This document shows positions 34,140-44,638 of a stretch of DNA of 64,000 bases, piece by piece; within the stretch, counting starts at the first letter, position 1, and every line of letters starts with the position of its first letter. The notes beneath the pieces are model-generated. The model was not told the DNA's origin and did no database searches. It saw nothing but the letters and a program-made list of their open reading frames with translations. The DNA comes from Balanoglossus misakiensis (taxonomy: Eukaryota; Hemichordata): NCBI GenBank assembly GCA_040954595.2, contig CM082580.2, forward strand, positions 1,860,001-1,924,000. Direction: 5' to 3'. The position numbers and the translations under genes are program-made.

Positions 34140-34377
34140 CGTTGGAGATCATACATTTTAAGAAATTTTTTCTATGGATATGAAAATAGTGGTACTTAAA
34201 GAGTGTGACAACCTATGAACAAGGATTAATCCGCACTACTTCAGCCTTGAAACAGAAATGCATTAAATTTTTGATAAAAACTATACTACGGTTCTTACAA
34301 AATATGTGCTGTCTTTTACCTGGCTACATGTTCCCTTTTGTTGAAAGAAGTTTGACACATCAAAGTCCAGCCAGCTT

Positions 34378-34550
34378 TTGAAAGCATGGGAACATTGTGA
34401 CCCGCAGCAGGTTAGAAAGGGGGACAGATCACATTTTCGGGGGACAATATATCAGGACAGTGTTCTCCCTGGGAAAAATCATAGAGTCAGGGCTAATTCC
34501 CATAAAATTTACATAATCATAGCTTCTTTTGGACAAATTTTACCACGGCA
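34378..34550 (+). repeat. Dispersed repeat, inverted relative to 38935-39105
   Basis: GGGAACATTGTGACC, then GGGGGACAATATATCAGGAC and ACATAATCATAGCTTCTTTT recur as reverse complement at 38935-39105. Overlapping ORFs in both copies are the same decayed sequence. Confidence 0.8.
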
Positions 34551-34607
34551 GTTACTTATCAAGTATGCTGACATTGGCACATCGTACTTACTAAGAAAGA
34601 ATATTTT

Positions 34608-34750
34608 AGCAATAAGCCCCGCCGCAGGCGGGTATACACGAGATTTGGGTACAATTCGAGACATATAGCACGAGCTGTCAGGCGAGTGCTATATGGAGCG
34701 AATTGTACCCAAATCGAGTGTATACCCGACTGAGGCGGGGGTTATTGCTA
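34608..34750. repeat. Palindrome with CGAG-N-CGAG apex (c)
   Basis: TAGCAATAAGCCCCGCC pairs with its inverse ending at 34750. The apex reads AGCACGAGCTGTCAGGCGAG followed by TGCT. Confidence 0.85.
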
Positions 34751-35044
34751 TTATATTAACAATTGTTTTCGTGGCATATCAGTGTCATTTTCTTACCGAA
34801 ACGGCGTCAGAAAGAGAAATTACGATCATGAAACATGGCGACGATGAATGTAAACACGAGCGGCCGGGATTGAGCATTAAACATGAAGCAGACGACAAAA
34901 AGTGACAAGATGGGCATCGCGCGTGGCAAAGTGACAAATATTTCCACAGAGCAGTTCCAAAATAAAATGTCCGTTAATTCAACAGTATTTTTGTTTTATT
35001 TATTTGGTTTAAACACGCGCGACTGTGGTTTAACCGCACATTTT

Positions 35045-35165
35045 GGCTGCCGTATGCTAGTTCAGGGGCCTGTTTTAGCACTGCTAGCAGTGCATTATTG
35101 AGTATTTTAGCATCGCTGGATTGAGCTCTCGTCCAATCAGAATTGTGGACGGTAGCATGATATAA
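35045..35165 (-). repeat. Dispersed repeat related to 2085-2210
   Basis: GGATTGAGCTCTCGTCCAAT is shared, in inverse orientation, with both copies of the 1.64-kb duplication. Confidence 0.7.
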
Positions 35166-35169
35166 AATA

Positions 35170-36112
35170 ATGTCGTTTTTATATCCAGTGTAAAGTAGGC
35201 CTAGTGAAATACTATTACTAGTGAAAGTATTTGAAATTGACCTGGGGTTACGAAGTCCGCTCCAATAAAACACCCTGATGTTCCCACGACTTGCTATGCC
35301 CCTCAAAAACTGTGATGTTGTCATATTTTTTACGCGCTAGCAACAACCAGTAGTAAAAGAGACTGATAAATGGATGCTGATATGATAGCCTGTTTATTGA
35401 TGTTTTAAAATGGGGTAGAAATTTTATAGATGTCAGACATTTAGAGGCTAAAAAATGGCAAATATTCAACAGTGTCGAGCAGTTTTCAAGTGGGAGTTGG
35501 ACACCTTCCCACTATATGACAATTTACTGGCATACGGACGGGACCTTTGACACAAGCCACTTCTTGTGTCAGCTGCTCGATCGCGCGAATGGGTGGTTCA
35601 ATTCAAGACACTGCGTTGTTTATCCTGATGGTGGTTGTTGTTTCTTTTTTGTTTGTTTGTTTGTTTGTTTATTTATTTGATTGTTTGTTTCCCCGAACAG
35701 AACGCCTAATTCACCTGTGTCCTGGATGAAACACTGCCTTGCCCATGCCAAGTTCACAAGTTTTCAGTGCCGGTTGTCTTTTACATCCTACTACATGTAT
35801 CTGTTTTTTTTAGAAATTGGACATATCCTAAGACAAGACATCTCAGATTTTGTGTTAATTATGATTTACTGCCATTGGCGAAGAAATGTTATCGTGCATT
35901 GTTTTGTGTTGTTTTTTTGTTGTTGTTTTTTTTTGGGGGGGGGAGATCAACATTCAGGATCAGATTAATTACTTTGATAATATTTTTTTTGCAATCATAC
36001 CCCACCCTATTCTAAACAAAATCAAATAGTGCAAAGTAATTCAAAGTTTACCTTATCAAGTAGGCATAAATCAGGGCAGGTGGCAATGAAATTTATCTGC
36101 CCTTCGCAATTA
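35170..36112. other. Non-coding stretch
   Basis: GTTT repeats at about 35650-35690. The G-run with AGATCAACATTCAGGATCAG at 35935-35965 recurs inverted at 38065-38100. No gene seen. Confidence 0.4.
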
Positions 36113-37652
36113 TTACCGGCCCTGGGCCGCTGTTAATTTTATAAGCCTGTGCAGACGCGCAGAAACTTGGCATGACCTCCAACAAAAGTTGCTTCATCAT
36201 TTGTCATGTTTAGCTGATTTGTTACAATGCGCGCACGCGTTCAGTGCATTGCTTGTGTTACTGGGCTATTGATGCTATTTATAGGACGCCTGTCTAAAGA
36301 TAACTTGTTCACTGAATGAAATGGCAGCGCACTGCTCTTGACAGCGTGCACAGCTGCGTTGCTTCTAGGGTGATTCAAGCCGTGGAAGGTGTGAAATCAC
36401 TCAGTTGTGTTCACTAAATTATCAAAAATTGAAAGGGAGTAGTAAGTTCCAGTGAAAGCAAAGGTGGACGCAAAGCAAAGTGCAGGGGTGACAATCAGTC
36501 ACATTGTTGCTCACTCAGGAAGAATGCATCACAGTGACCCATGAAGATTATTCCGTTGCGATAATCCAACATTTATTGCGTCAAATGTCGCAAGGCCGCA
36601 CGCTAGCTGAAACACTGAAAGAGAGAGCATATTTGGTAGGCAGTCATACAACATTGGCACTTTTGTTTAAGTGTAAAGACAATCTGACTTTTGCCAAATA
36701 TTCAGAGGGTATCAACTTCAAGGACAGAAAACGTGGACATTCCTGCCTGCTATTAAGGTTAGTGGTTAGAGGTTAATGTTAGAGGTTAGATTGGGGTTAA
36801 AGATTAAGGTGCAATTGCAATAGAAGGCTGCAATGTTCAAGTGTAACTGTCCTGAAAGCAGTCATCCGAATATCTGAAGGCCTACAAGGTCCTAACCAGT
36901 AGACTGTGATAATTTGTGATTTCTAGACACAAGCAAGACATTCCTTCACTTGGTAACAGTATAATTTTATCATACAAGTAGCTTTTGTCTGTCTATCAGA
37001 ACTATCCGCTTTGCTTTGTAAAATTTCAGATAATCAGTTGGAAAAACAAATTTGTGGCTAAGAATCCTAAATAGGTGCTCTCTCTGTGTTTAAAACACTA
37101 TTAATACTATCTAAAATCACAAATTATAGAAATAAATCAATATACAGTGTTTCAGCTTGCATGCGGCCTTGCGACATTTGATGCAATAAATATTGGATTG
37201 TCACAACAAAATAAATCTTCATGGGTCACTGTGACACATTCTTACTGAGTGAACAACAATATGACAGATTGTCACCTCCCATACTTTTGCTGTGCATCCA
37301 CCTTTGCTTTCACTGTAACTTGCTACTTCCTTTCAATTCTTGACAATTAGTGAACACAACTGAGTGATTTCACGCCTTCAACGGCTTGAATCACCCAAGA
37401 AGCAACGCAGCTCTGCACGCTGTCAAGAGCAGTGTGCTGCCATTTCATTCAGTGCACAAGTTATCTTTAGACAGGCGTCCTGTAAATAGCATCAATAGCC
37501 TAGTAACACAAGCAACGCACTGAGCGCGTGCGCGCATTGTTAACAAATCAGCTAAACATGACAAAAGATGAAGCAACTTTTGTTGGAGGTCATGCCATGT
37601 GTCTGCGCGTCTGCACAGGCTTATAAAATTAACAGCAGCCCAGGGCCAGTAA
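36113..37652. repeat. Large foldback element (arms ~507 bp)
   Basis: 36113-36618 (TTACCGGCCCTGGGCCGCTG ... GCTGAAACACTG) pairs with 37145-37652 (CAGTGTTTCAGC ... CAGCCCAGGGCCAGTAA) with moderate divergence. The ~525-bp spacer holds nothing recognisable. The 90-aa ORF at 36504-36776 straddles the inner arm end and is not supported. Confidence 0.88.
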
Positions 37653-37779
37653 ACTGCAAATGAACATGGTCACCACCATGAAAAAATGCTAGTTTTCTAG
37701 TGTTTTTTTTGCCAGTTTTTTTCTTATAACTAATATCTATGGACGGTTGTGTCTGAAATAAAGATTAATAATAATAATA

Positions 37780-38058
37780 AAACGTTGCATTTCCCACTAT
37801 ATAATTTCATAAACGAAGCATGATCTCATCCACTACAACTGTGGAAGTAAATGTACTCCGCTGGGACATTACATTTTCATTTTTGATCGCAATATTGCAG
37901 GAATTTTCGATTTTCTTTAATTTTTGGCCATTTTGTCCAAAATAAGTGATCTTGATATATACTATTATGAAATATCATTTAATAGACATAATTCAAAGGA
38001 TATATGGGATTATTTAAAACTTAAATTTTTTATCCAGTTGCAGCTCATGTACCTTTAA
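37780..38058 (-). mobile_element. TTAA-type element, uninterrupted paralogue of 57867-59331
   Basis: The reverse complement starts TTAAAGGTACATGAGCTGCA at 38058 and is collinear with 57867-57990 plus 58932-59110. It lies next to AGATTAA, matching the sequence at 35965 and so suggesting insertion at TTAA. The far end was not found. Confidence 0.7.
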
Positions 38059-38112
38059 TCTAATCCTGAATGTTGATCTTTCCCCCCCCCCAAAAAAAAA
38101 AAAAATCACAGA

Positions 38113-38900
38113 AAAACTCGGTCACAGATATCAAAAACAGAGGAATTGCGTAAACATCAGATCAGCTGATTGCAGTCAATCCATGTACTGTACATTTCTA
38201 GTATCATATTCAAACATCAGGAAATAAATAATGAAGGTTTATTAACGCATGCAAAAATTCATTTAAGGGTTCTGCTGAAATATATTTGAAAAAGTTTTGA
38301 TTTTTGTGAAATCTTGGTGAGGACTCAGGCAATATTTGCATTCATTGGCGTTCTCAGGAAAGTTCACGTATACGAGTGCTCGAAAGGTTGCATTACATAA
38401 ACAATCTCGCCCTCGATCGACCCTCCATACCGCGTAGACAACATAACAGTGACAATTGCGGCATCACTTTTTACGTATAACTTTGTTGACATGACTGCTT
38501 GGTACATGGTACACGGTATGTATGGTGAACGAATGTCAATTCCAGTATCATCGAGAGGTTTGCTTTACGTGTGGGACCGAGTCATGTTGAAAACTGCGCG
38601 TGATTCAAGAGCAGATGACATGTAGTGCCGCATTAGGAAGAAAAAAATAAACAAATCGCTAGTCAAGGTCAGATTTAAAATTAATAAATATCGCAGTACA
38701 TTGTATTTATTCTGTGAATGTTTGCATTTCTTTTTTAGCCCTTAATATGTTCGCATTGTTTGAAAGCTCCGTTATTCAGTCAGAAATTGTCCACGTCTGG
38801 CTGGTTCTTGAGTGTGTCGCGCGTCCACGTCATAACACGATACATTATCTGTAATAATTTACAGTTATGACGTCACAAAATTCACTTGATAAAGCTATAA
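38113..38900 (+). repeat. Dispersed repeat, copy 2 (see 24031-24860)
   Basis: Direct-orientation match with many CG to TG/CA differences from copy 1. Short indels break the ORF seen in copy 1. Confidence 0.75.
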
Positions 38901-38934
38901 TATTAAATATTTTATATCGATGTTGAGGGGCCTT

Positions 38935-39105
38935 AGTGATGTCCAAAAGAAGCTATGATTATGTAAATTTTATGGAAATTAGCCCTGAATCTATGATTAC
39001 TCCCAGGGAGAACCCTGTCCTGATATATTGTCCCCCGAAAATATGATTTGTCCCCCTTTATAACCTGCTGCAGGTCACAATGTTCCCAAGCTTCACAGTA
39101 CAATA
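38935..39105 (-). repeat. Inverted copy of 34378-34550
   Basis: See 34378-34550. The minus-strand 60-aa ORF here is the repeat itself. Confidence 0.8.
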
Positions 39106-39522
39106 TTTTACCCACAATTCTCCGTGATTTGTATCATTGAACGTTGCCCATTTAATAACTTTTTCTTTTTCACATGCTAACAATGATATGAAGTACATAG
39201 AAATATATTTATTTTTATCTAGGAAAAGTATGTTAAGCAATTAGAGTGAAAATTTCAGAATCAAAATTAGAAGCCATAGGAATCTAGATATTCATGTACT
39301 GCAAATGTCACACTTTAGGGGAAACAAGCAATGACTAACTGGGGTGGCCAGTCTCTGTTGAAAGTTAACATGTAAATTTCCTTTGTTCTGTCAATAGAAA
39401 AATCATTTTTTGTTTGATTGAACGGGTATTTCAAGTGTCCCTGTGTTACTTCAAACTTCTTTGTATAGCTGGCTATGCAATTGCTTGATTATTTTATAAA
39501 ATTAGTATCTCCTCTCTCAATA
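39106..39522. other. Non-coding stretch
   Basis: Nothing recognised. Confidence 0.3.
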
Positions 39523-40044
39523 AGGGTGACGCTTTTTTTTTATTTGTTTCTCATCTCCAGAGGAATAGTCAGGCAGGGCGGGCGGGCGAAATAAAAAAAA
39601 AACGTGTACAAAAAAAAAACCTGTTTCAGTTCCATGTTTTATCCATTACAAACAAATGTGTAGGCCTATTTGTTTCTGATCAATGTTCTGGCTGTTCAGT
39701 CATTGCAATTTCTTATCTTTCAGTCCAGTGTCTTGTGCTCTCTGTCCTTTTAGTCACTATAATTTCTTGTCTTTCACTTTAATGCTCTGTCCTTTCATTA
39801 TCTACAATTTCTTCCCTTTCCTCCGGCCTCGATGGCTTCAGCCATGGTCCGACACGACCGCCATGATGAATATGACGTCATATTTGCAAAATCTCACAAT
39901 TAGCCGTTGGGGGCGCTGTTGCTAGGATGATCGCCTCAGGCTCAGAGTCGGCGCAAATAAAACAGTTTCTTTTATTTTCATGTCGGAGCTGAAATTTACG
40001 GTCGGTCGGGAGATGAGAAACATAGAAAATAAAAACGTCACCCT
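39523..40044. mobile_element. MITE with AGGGTGACG ends (522 bp)
   Basis: Left AGGGTGACG, T-run, GTTTCTCATCTCC; right GGAGATGAGAAACATAGAAA then CGTCACCCT. The terminal repeat is about 40 bp, imperfect. TC-rich interior (39700-39830). No target duplication identified. Confidence 0.7.
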
Positions 40045-40452
40045 AATGCATAATTTTAAAAATAATTTGAAATGGTTATTCACAGTAAGATTTGCCTTAA
40101 AAGTATGATCTCGAACTTGGTATTAGTGATCTACAATTCTCTGTTCACATGTGAACTATGCCTGGTTTGACTGAGGATTATCTGTTGGTACAAATCAGAA
40201 TGAATCATGAGATATTTCTAGTACTGTGTGCTTTCAAAAGCTGGCTGAAACACTGATAATATACCAATTTGCTTGTAAATTTGAGGAATTTTACCTGATG
40301 AAATAACAATTTGTATTTTTATCTGTCTAGCTGAATTTTGGTGATTATCATTATGCTCCATATTTGCCTTTGTACTTTTACAAATATTTTTAATCGAGGT
40401 TGAAGATATGTAACACCACTAATATGTAGATTTGAATGTATTTGATAATAAA
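40045..40452. other. Non-coding stretch
   Basis: Nothing recognised. Confidence 0.3.
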
Positions 40453-40786
40453 CAGAGGTCGCGATAACATTTTTTTTGAGTGTGTATTTTTGATGCATTC
40501 ATAAAAAAATGTGTCAAACTCCTTTTATTTAGCCTGCGTCGTACACATGTCTAATTCAAAATTCATCAAACAAAATTAGCTACATTTTGAGTACAAAAGG
40601 TCGGGCACGCAAGTGATTATTTTGATCCCAGGGGTAGTGAGCGGTATGCGTATGGTTTACGTTGACCATTGTGCAAATAGAGAGGCCATTCCTATGTGTC
40701 AATATTGATGCACTTATTAAGATTTTCACGTCAAATGAGTATTTTGGCGTCAAAAATACATAATTTTTGCGTAAACGCAACCTCTG
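40453..40786. mobile_element. MITE with CAGAGGTYGCG ends (334 bp)
   Basis: CAGAGGTCGCG at the left and CGCAACCTCTG at the right, with GTATTTTTGA/TCAAAAATAC continuing the inverted match. CAGRGG ends are hAT-like; a clean 8-bp duplication was not seen. Confidence 0.65.
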
Positions 40787-41130
40787 ATAAATGCACAATT
40801 TTTTTAATAAACAGCGAAAATGGATGCATGGGCTGTTGAATTTCAGTCACCATGACGATGCATGTAGTCTGTGACAAACGTAACATTCCATACAAAGCGT
40901 ATGATTTCATTTTATGAGTGTCTAGCTATTACATTATATTTTCAGCGAATTTACTTGCAACACATTGCAGGATGCTACAATCTCTAGTGCAAATTTGTTT
41001 GCGAAATTATGTTTGGCTTTACATTATATGACAAAAGTGAACATGTGTGCATGACTGCCAGATGCTGTTATTTTTCATTTGTCAAGTATACCAGGTCTCA
41101 TTCACTGGCTTTAGAGAGGCTTTATATATA

Positions 41131-42648
41131 CAGACCCGCCAATAAGTATTTCGGCACCTTGACCATGAACGTTTGCTATAAAAAATTATTCACAAAATCG
41201 ATCGTCTGTAACTTATTTCCGAAAATAAATAACCTACGGAAGGTTTAACCCATTTTAGTCAACACAGATGTGTTGCCGCGCCGAATATGACTGCATACGC
41301 GGTGTGTTTTTCGGCCAGTGAAATTTCCTATGATTATTGCAATGGTGGTATACTCATTTTCATTAACTTTTCGCGCCATTGTGTCTGTGGCTAATTTCCC
41401 TCTATTCATATTTTAATCTCCACCAATCAGACCTTTTAAATATAATTCTGATTAAATTTTGGGGCGGGAAAATCTGCCAGATTTGCTTATGAATATTCTG
41501 ATCGAGGTCGTCGGAGGTTGCTGCATAATTTTTGTTTGTAAACATTGAATAAGTGAAATCATGCTTAAAGTTCGCAAACTTCCTGAATTTGTGAAAGGTC
41601 AAATTGAGTCACTGCATAGGCAAGGTTTGAGGAACAGGGAAATCGCAAGGAAGTATGGAATCACCGAAGGCAGCGTCAGGTATAACATTCGGAAACTTGT
41701 TCAAAATGGTAGCATGGACAATTTACATCGATCTGGACGGCGAAGGCGAACAACTGAACGGGAAGACTGAATGTTGATTAGATCAAGTCTGACGGACAGA
41801 TTCAAGACGGCCCGTGACCTCCGCGCTAAATTTCATGAGAACACCGGGAAACTTTTGAGTATGAGCACAATCAAATCCCGATTGTATAAAAGAGTCAGAC
41901 TCTGTGGATGTATGGCCAAGAAAACGCCGAAATTACAACCCCAGTACAATGCAGCGTGACTACGTTTTGCCCCGTGTTACGTCAACTGGACACCTGTTCA
42001 GTGGTCCCAGGTTGTTTGTGATTTTGTGTTCCAACAGGATAATGCCGCCGAACATACTGCCTTGGATGTGAAATCATTTCTGCAAAATCCCCAGGATTAC
42101 GGCTATCCGTTCAACAATTTTACAACGTTGGAGTGACCAGCCTAGTCTCCTGATTTGAGCCCCATCGCGAACCTGTGGGAGTTAATCGACTTGGACGTTC
42201 ATTCCCGTCCAATACACAGTATCAACGACCTATTTATCCGCATAGTAACATCTTGGGAACAATTCCTGCAAAATATGTGTCGGAAACTCGTCGATACTAT
42301 GCTGAAGCACCAGCGAGAGGTCATTAGGCGAAGGGGTGGACATATCCATTATTGACATTTGGTTCGTTCGATTTCACCTCATGAATATTCATGATGTTCT
42401 TTGCATTGTTGTTCCCATAGAGAATGGAATGTTTCGCTGACTCTGTCGCACATCTATTTTTACGTCGATATTTCTCGCTCAAATTTAATCGCAGATGAAA
42501 GATTTTTGTTGTATGACTGTTATTTCTCGTGAATTTATGAAATATATTTGAATTTTTGCTAAAAACTGTCTGCAAGGTGTGTTATTTCATGTTTCTGAAA
42601 TGTTTTCACTGCAGAACGTGGGTGCGTAAATACTTATTGGTGGGTCTG
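41131..42648 (+). mobile_element. Dead Tc1/mariner transposon
   Basis: CAGACCCGCCAATAAGTATT at the left and AATACTTATTGGTGGGTCTG at the right, next to TA-rich flanks (TATATA at left). 1.5 kb, carrying the transposase pseudogene at 41561-42355. Confidence 0.88.
41561..42355 (+). pseudogene. Tc1/mariner transposase pseudogene
   Basis: A single + frame of 265 codons holds in-frame stops at 41768 (TGA), 41957 (TGA) and near 42134-42145 (TGA, TAG). The N-terminus has the paired-like helix-turn-helix (LRNREIARKYGITEGSVRYN). The middle retains FQQDNAAEHTA (second catalytic Asp). The family's first-Asp segment between PVQWSQVV and FVFQQDN is missing, an internal deletion of about 80 codons. The third motif reads SPDLSPIANLWE where the family has PIENLW, so the catalytic Glu is Ala. 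The stops correspond to CGA-to-TGA, TGG-to-TGA and CAG-to-TAG. Confidence 0.92.
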
Positions 42649-43119
42649 ATACATGTACGTGTCTGTACATATTTTTCTTGATGTTGTTGTAAACATTTCT
42701 TTTGTGTCTGTTTCAAAGTCAGATGAGGTGGGTTATAACGCCTTGATTCATAGGTTGTGTGACTTTTGAAAACCATCACTCACATTCATGGAAGAGTTTT
42801 ATCCTAAAAACAGTATACTTCAGTTGTCCCTAATAATAGCCTTTGTGTAAATTTCCCCTCTCTAAAGTGAGACAGAAGTAAAGAAATCATCCTTATAATG
42901 AAGATGTATGGGATAGCTGGTGAAGTGCTCAATACATTCCCTTCAGTGTGTGTTCCACTAGATGAAACTGTCCAAGATGTGGAGGCAGTACGGATGAGGT
43001 GCGTTCAGTTGGCATCCTTCAGTCTTGAGAGATCAATTGGATCTTCATGCTGGGATGCTGGTCTAGATCTGGAACAGCATCAGGTGTGACTAGTCAATCC
43101 AATGTGAGAATGACTGTCT
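42649..43119. other. Non-coding stretch
   Basis: Short ORF 42898-43089 not recognised. No other signal. Confidence 0.3.
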
Positions 43120-43640
43120 CTCTGATACTTTAAACAGGTGAAGGCTTAGGAGGAGCTGTTTGCCTGGCTTGATGCCTTCCTTCTCTGTCTCTTGACTCCG
43201 CACGTTTTGGCGAGTGTCTCTTCAAAGTTGGAGAGCCGTTGCCAACCACTTCAAGACTTGTCTTCAGGTCATTCGGTCTGAGGCTAATTTTTAGACTCCC
43301 AAGAGTTTGTGTTGATGTCCAGGGACTTCGTGTCTCTTTTGCAAACATCCCTGTGGTGTAATGTCAGGTCTGTTTGCCATTAAGTATCAGTTTGCGCCGT
43401 ACAGGAGGTCTTTTAGGATCCACCCATCATCTATGAGCACATTGCCAAGCCAGTGTATTGTGTCTCTGCTTCAGCAGACTGTACCAGGTACATGCTAGAA
43501 ATTCCAACTCTCTTCAGGACAGTGGTGTTAGTACCTTTGTCTTGATATTTCACATCCAGGATACGTCACAGGCAGAACATGTGAAAGGGTATTGAGCTTA
43601 TGTTCCTCATAGGTGCTCCAAGATCCACTGCTGTACTGTA
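43120..43640 (-). pseudogene. Non-LTR retrotransposon C-terminal fragment
   Basis: On the minus strand: KYQDKGTNTTVLKRVGISSM, then QYTGLAM (decayed W.GH..RM), a WILKDLLYGAN-like stretch, and HHRDVCKRDTKSLDINTNSW. This order matches the conserved tail of RTE/Jockey-like retrotransposon proteins (RWQDHVTNTEVL ... RWTGH ... LLYGEL ... YKDxCKRDLK). Stops and frameshifts show decay. It is cut at about 43645 by a TTAA element. Confidence 0.8.
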
Positions 43641-43644
43641 CAAA

Positions 43645-44638
43645 TTAAGGTAGTTGGAAAGGCTATTTTTGAAGCAAATTCTCTCAATGTTTGTGAATTT
43701 ATTTTCACAAGTTAGAATAAAGATAATGACTTGAAATTTGCAGCATGTGTTCTTAACAAACTAAAAAGTGAGGGAAAAATATGACTGTAAAAATATCTGC
43801 TAAAATTATGAAATTTGATACGCCTAAATATAAATATTCATAATTTTACAAAATATTGATTGAATCTTGACATGTTTTCACAAATTATTGAATAATTTGT
43901 ATTCATTTTAATATGAAGCAACCCCTCCAGCAATGTATGGGACACTTTCAGCAAAAACTTATTTTTTTCAAAGTTATCACTCAGGAAAACACAGTTTTTG
44001 TTGATATTTTGTATACAACTTTAACGTGCTGCCAAAACACAACGGGAAAACTTATGAAAAAACTGTCCCGTAAAATTGTTCTTTGGGATGTCCCGAGCCT
44101 TTCCTGAAAGTTTCATGATAAAAAAAATATCTGGCATACCTATTCAATCACAAATAAAAACCATTACATTATGGCGAAGGGCAGAAAAGTAGCGAAATAC
44201 GCAAAGTTTAGCGGCAGTTCACGGCGAAGGATCGCATTTATCTGGGTCAAACGCTTTTCCGCTGGCTTTTCGGGTTCCCTAGAAATGCAAAAATGTCCAT
44301 AATTTGGCAGCCTTTAATAAACAAGCAAGGTTATCTATCGTTGAAAATTGCAAGAATCAGTGTTTGCAAGTTACATTTAAATGCCCTTGGCTAGGGGAAC
44401 CCGTCCTTGTGCGCATAGCCTAGGAGAAGTCTTCCCCTAGAGGGCGCTCAAATAAGGCTCCCTAGCTTCCTTGCCAGATGAATGAAATTAGGTATCATAA
44501 AACCAGCCATATCTTGTTACACGTTTATTGCCCCGAATTTTTTATGAGTTTAATTTTTCTCTAATACATTTCTAGATATAAATTCAGTGTTTTTAAATAA
44601 AATTTTAACTGACGCCCTAGCCTTTCCAACTACCTTAA
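43645..44638. mobile_element. TTAA-flanked element (~990 bp)
   Basis: TTAAGGTAGTTGGAAAGGCT at the left and AGCCTTTCCAACTACCTTAA at the right, a ~20-bp inverted repeat with TTAA at each outer edge. The interior is AT-rich, non-palindromic and non-coding. Probably a non-autonomous piggyBac- or Kolobok-type element. Confidence 0.83.
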
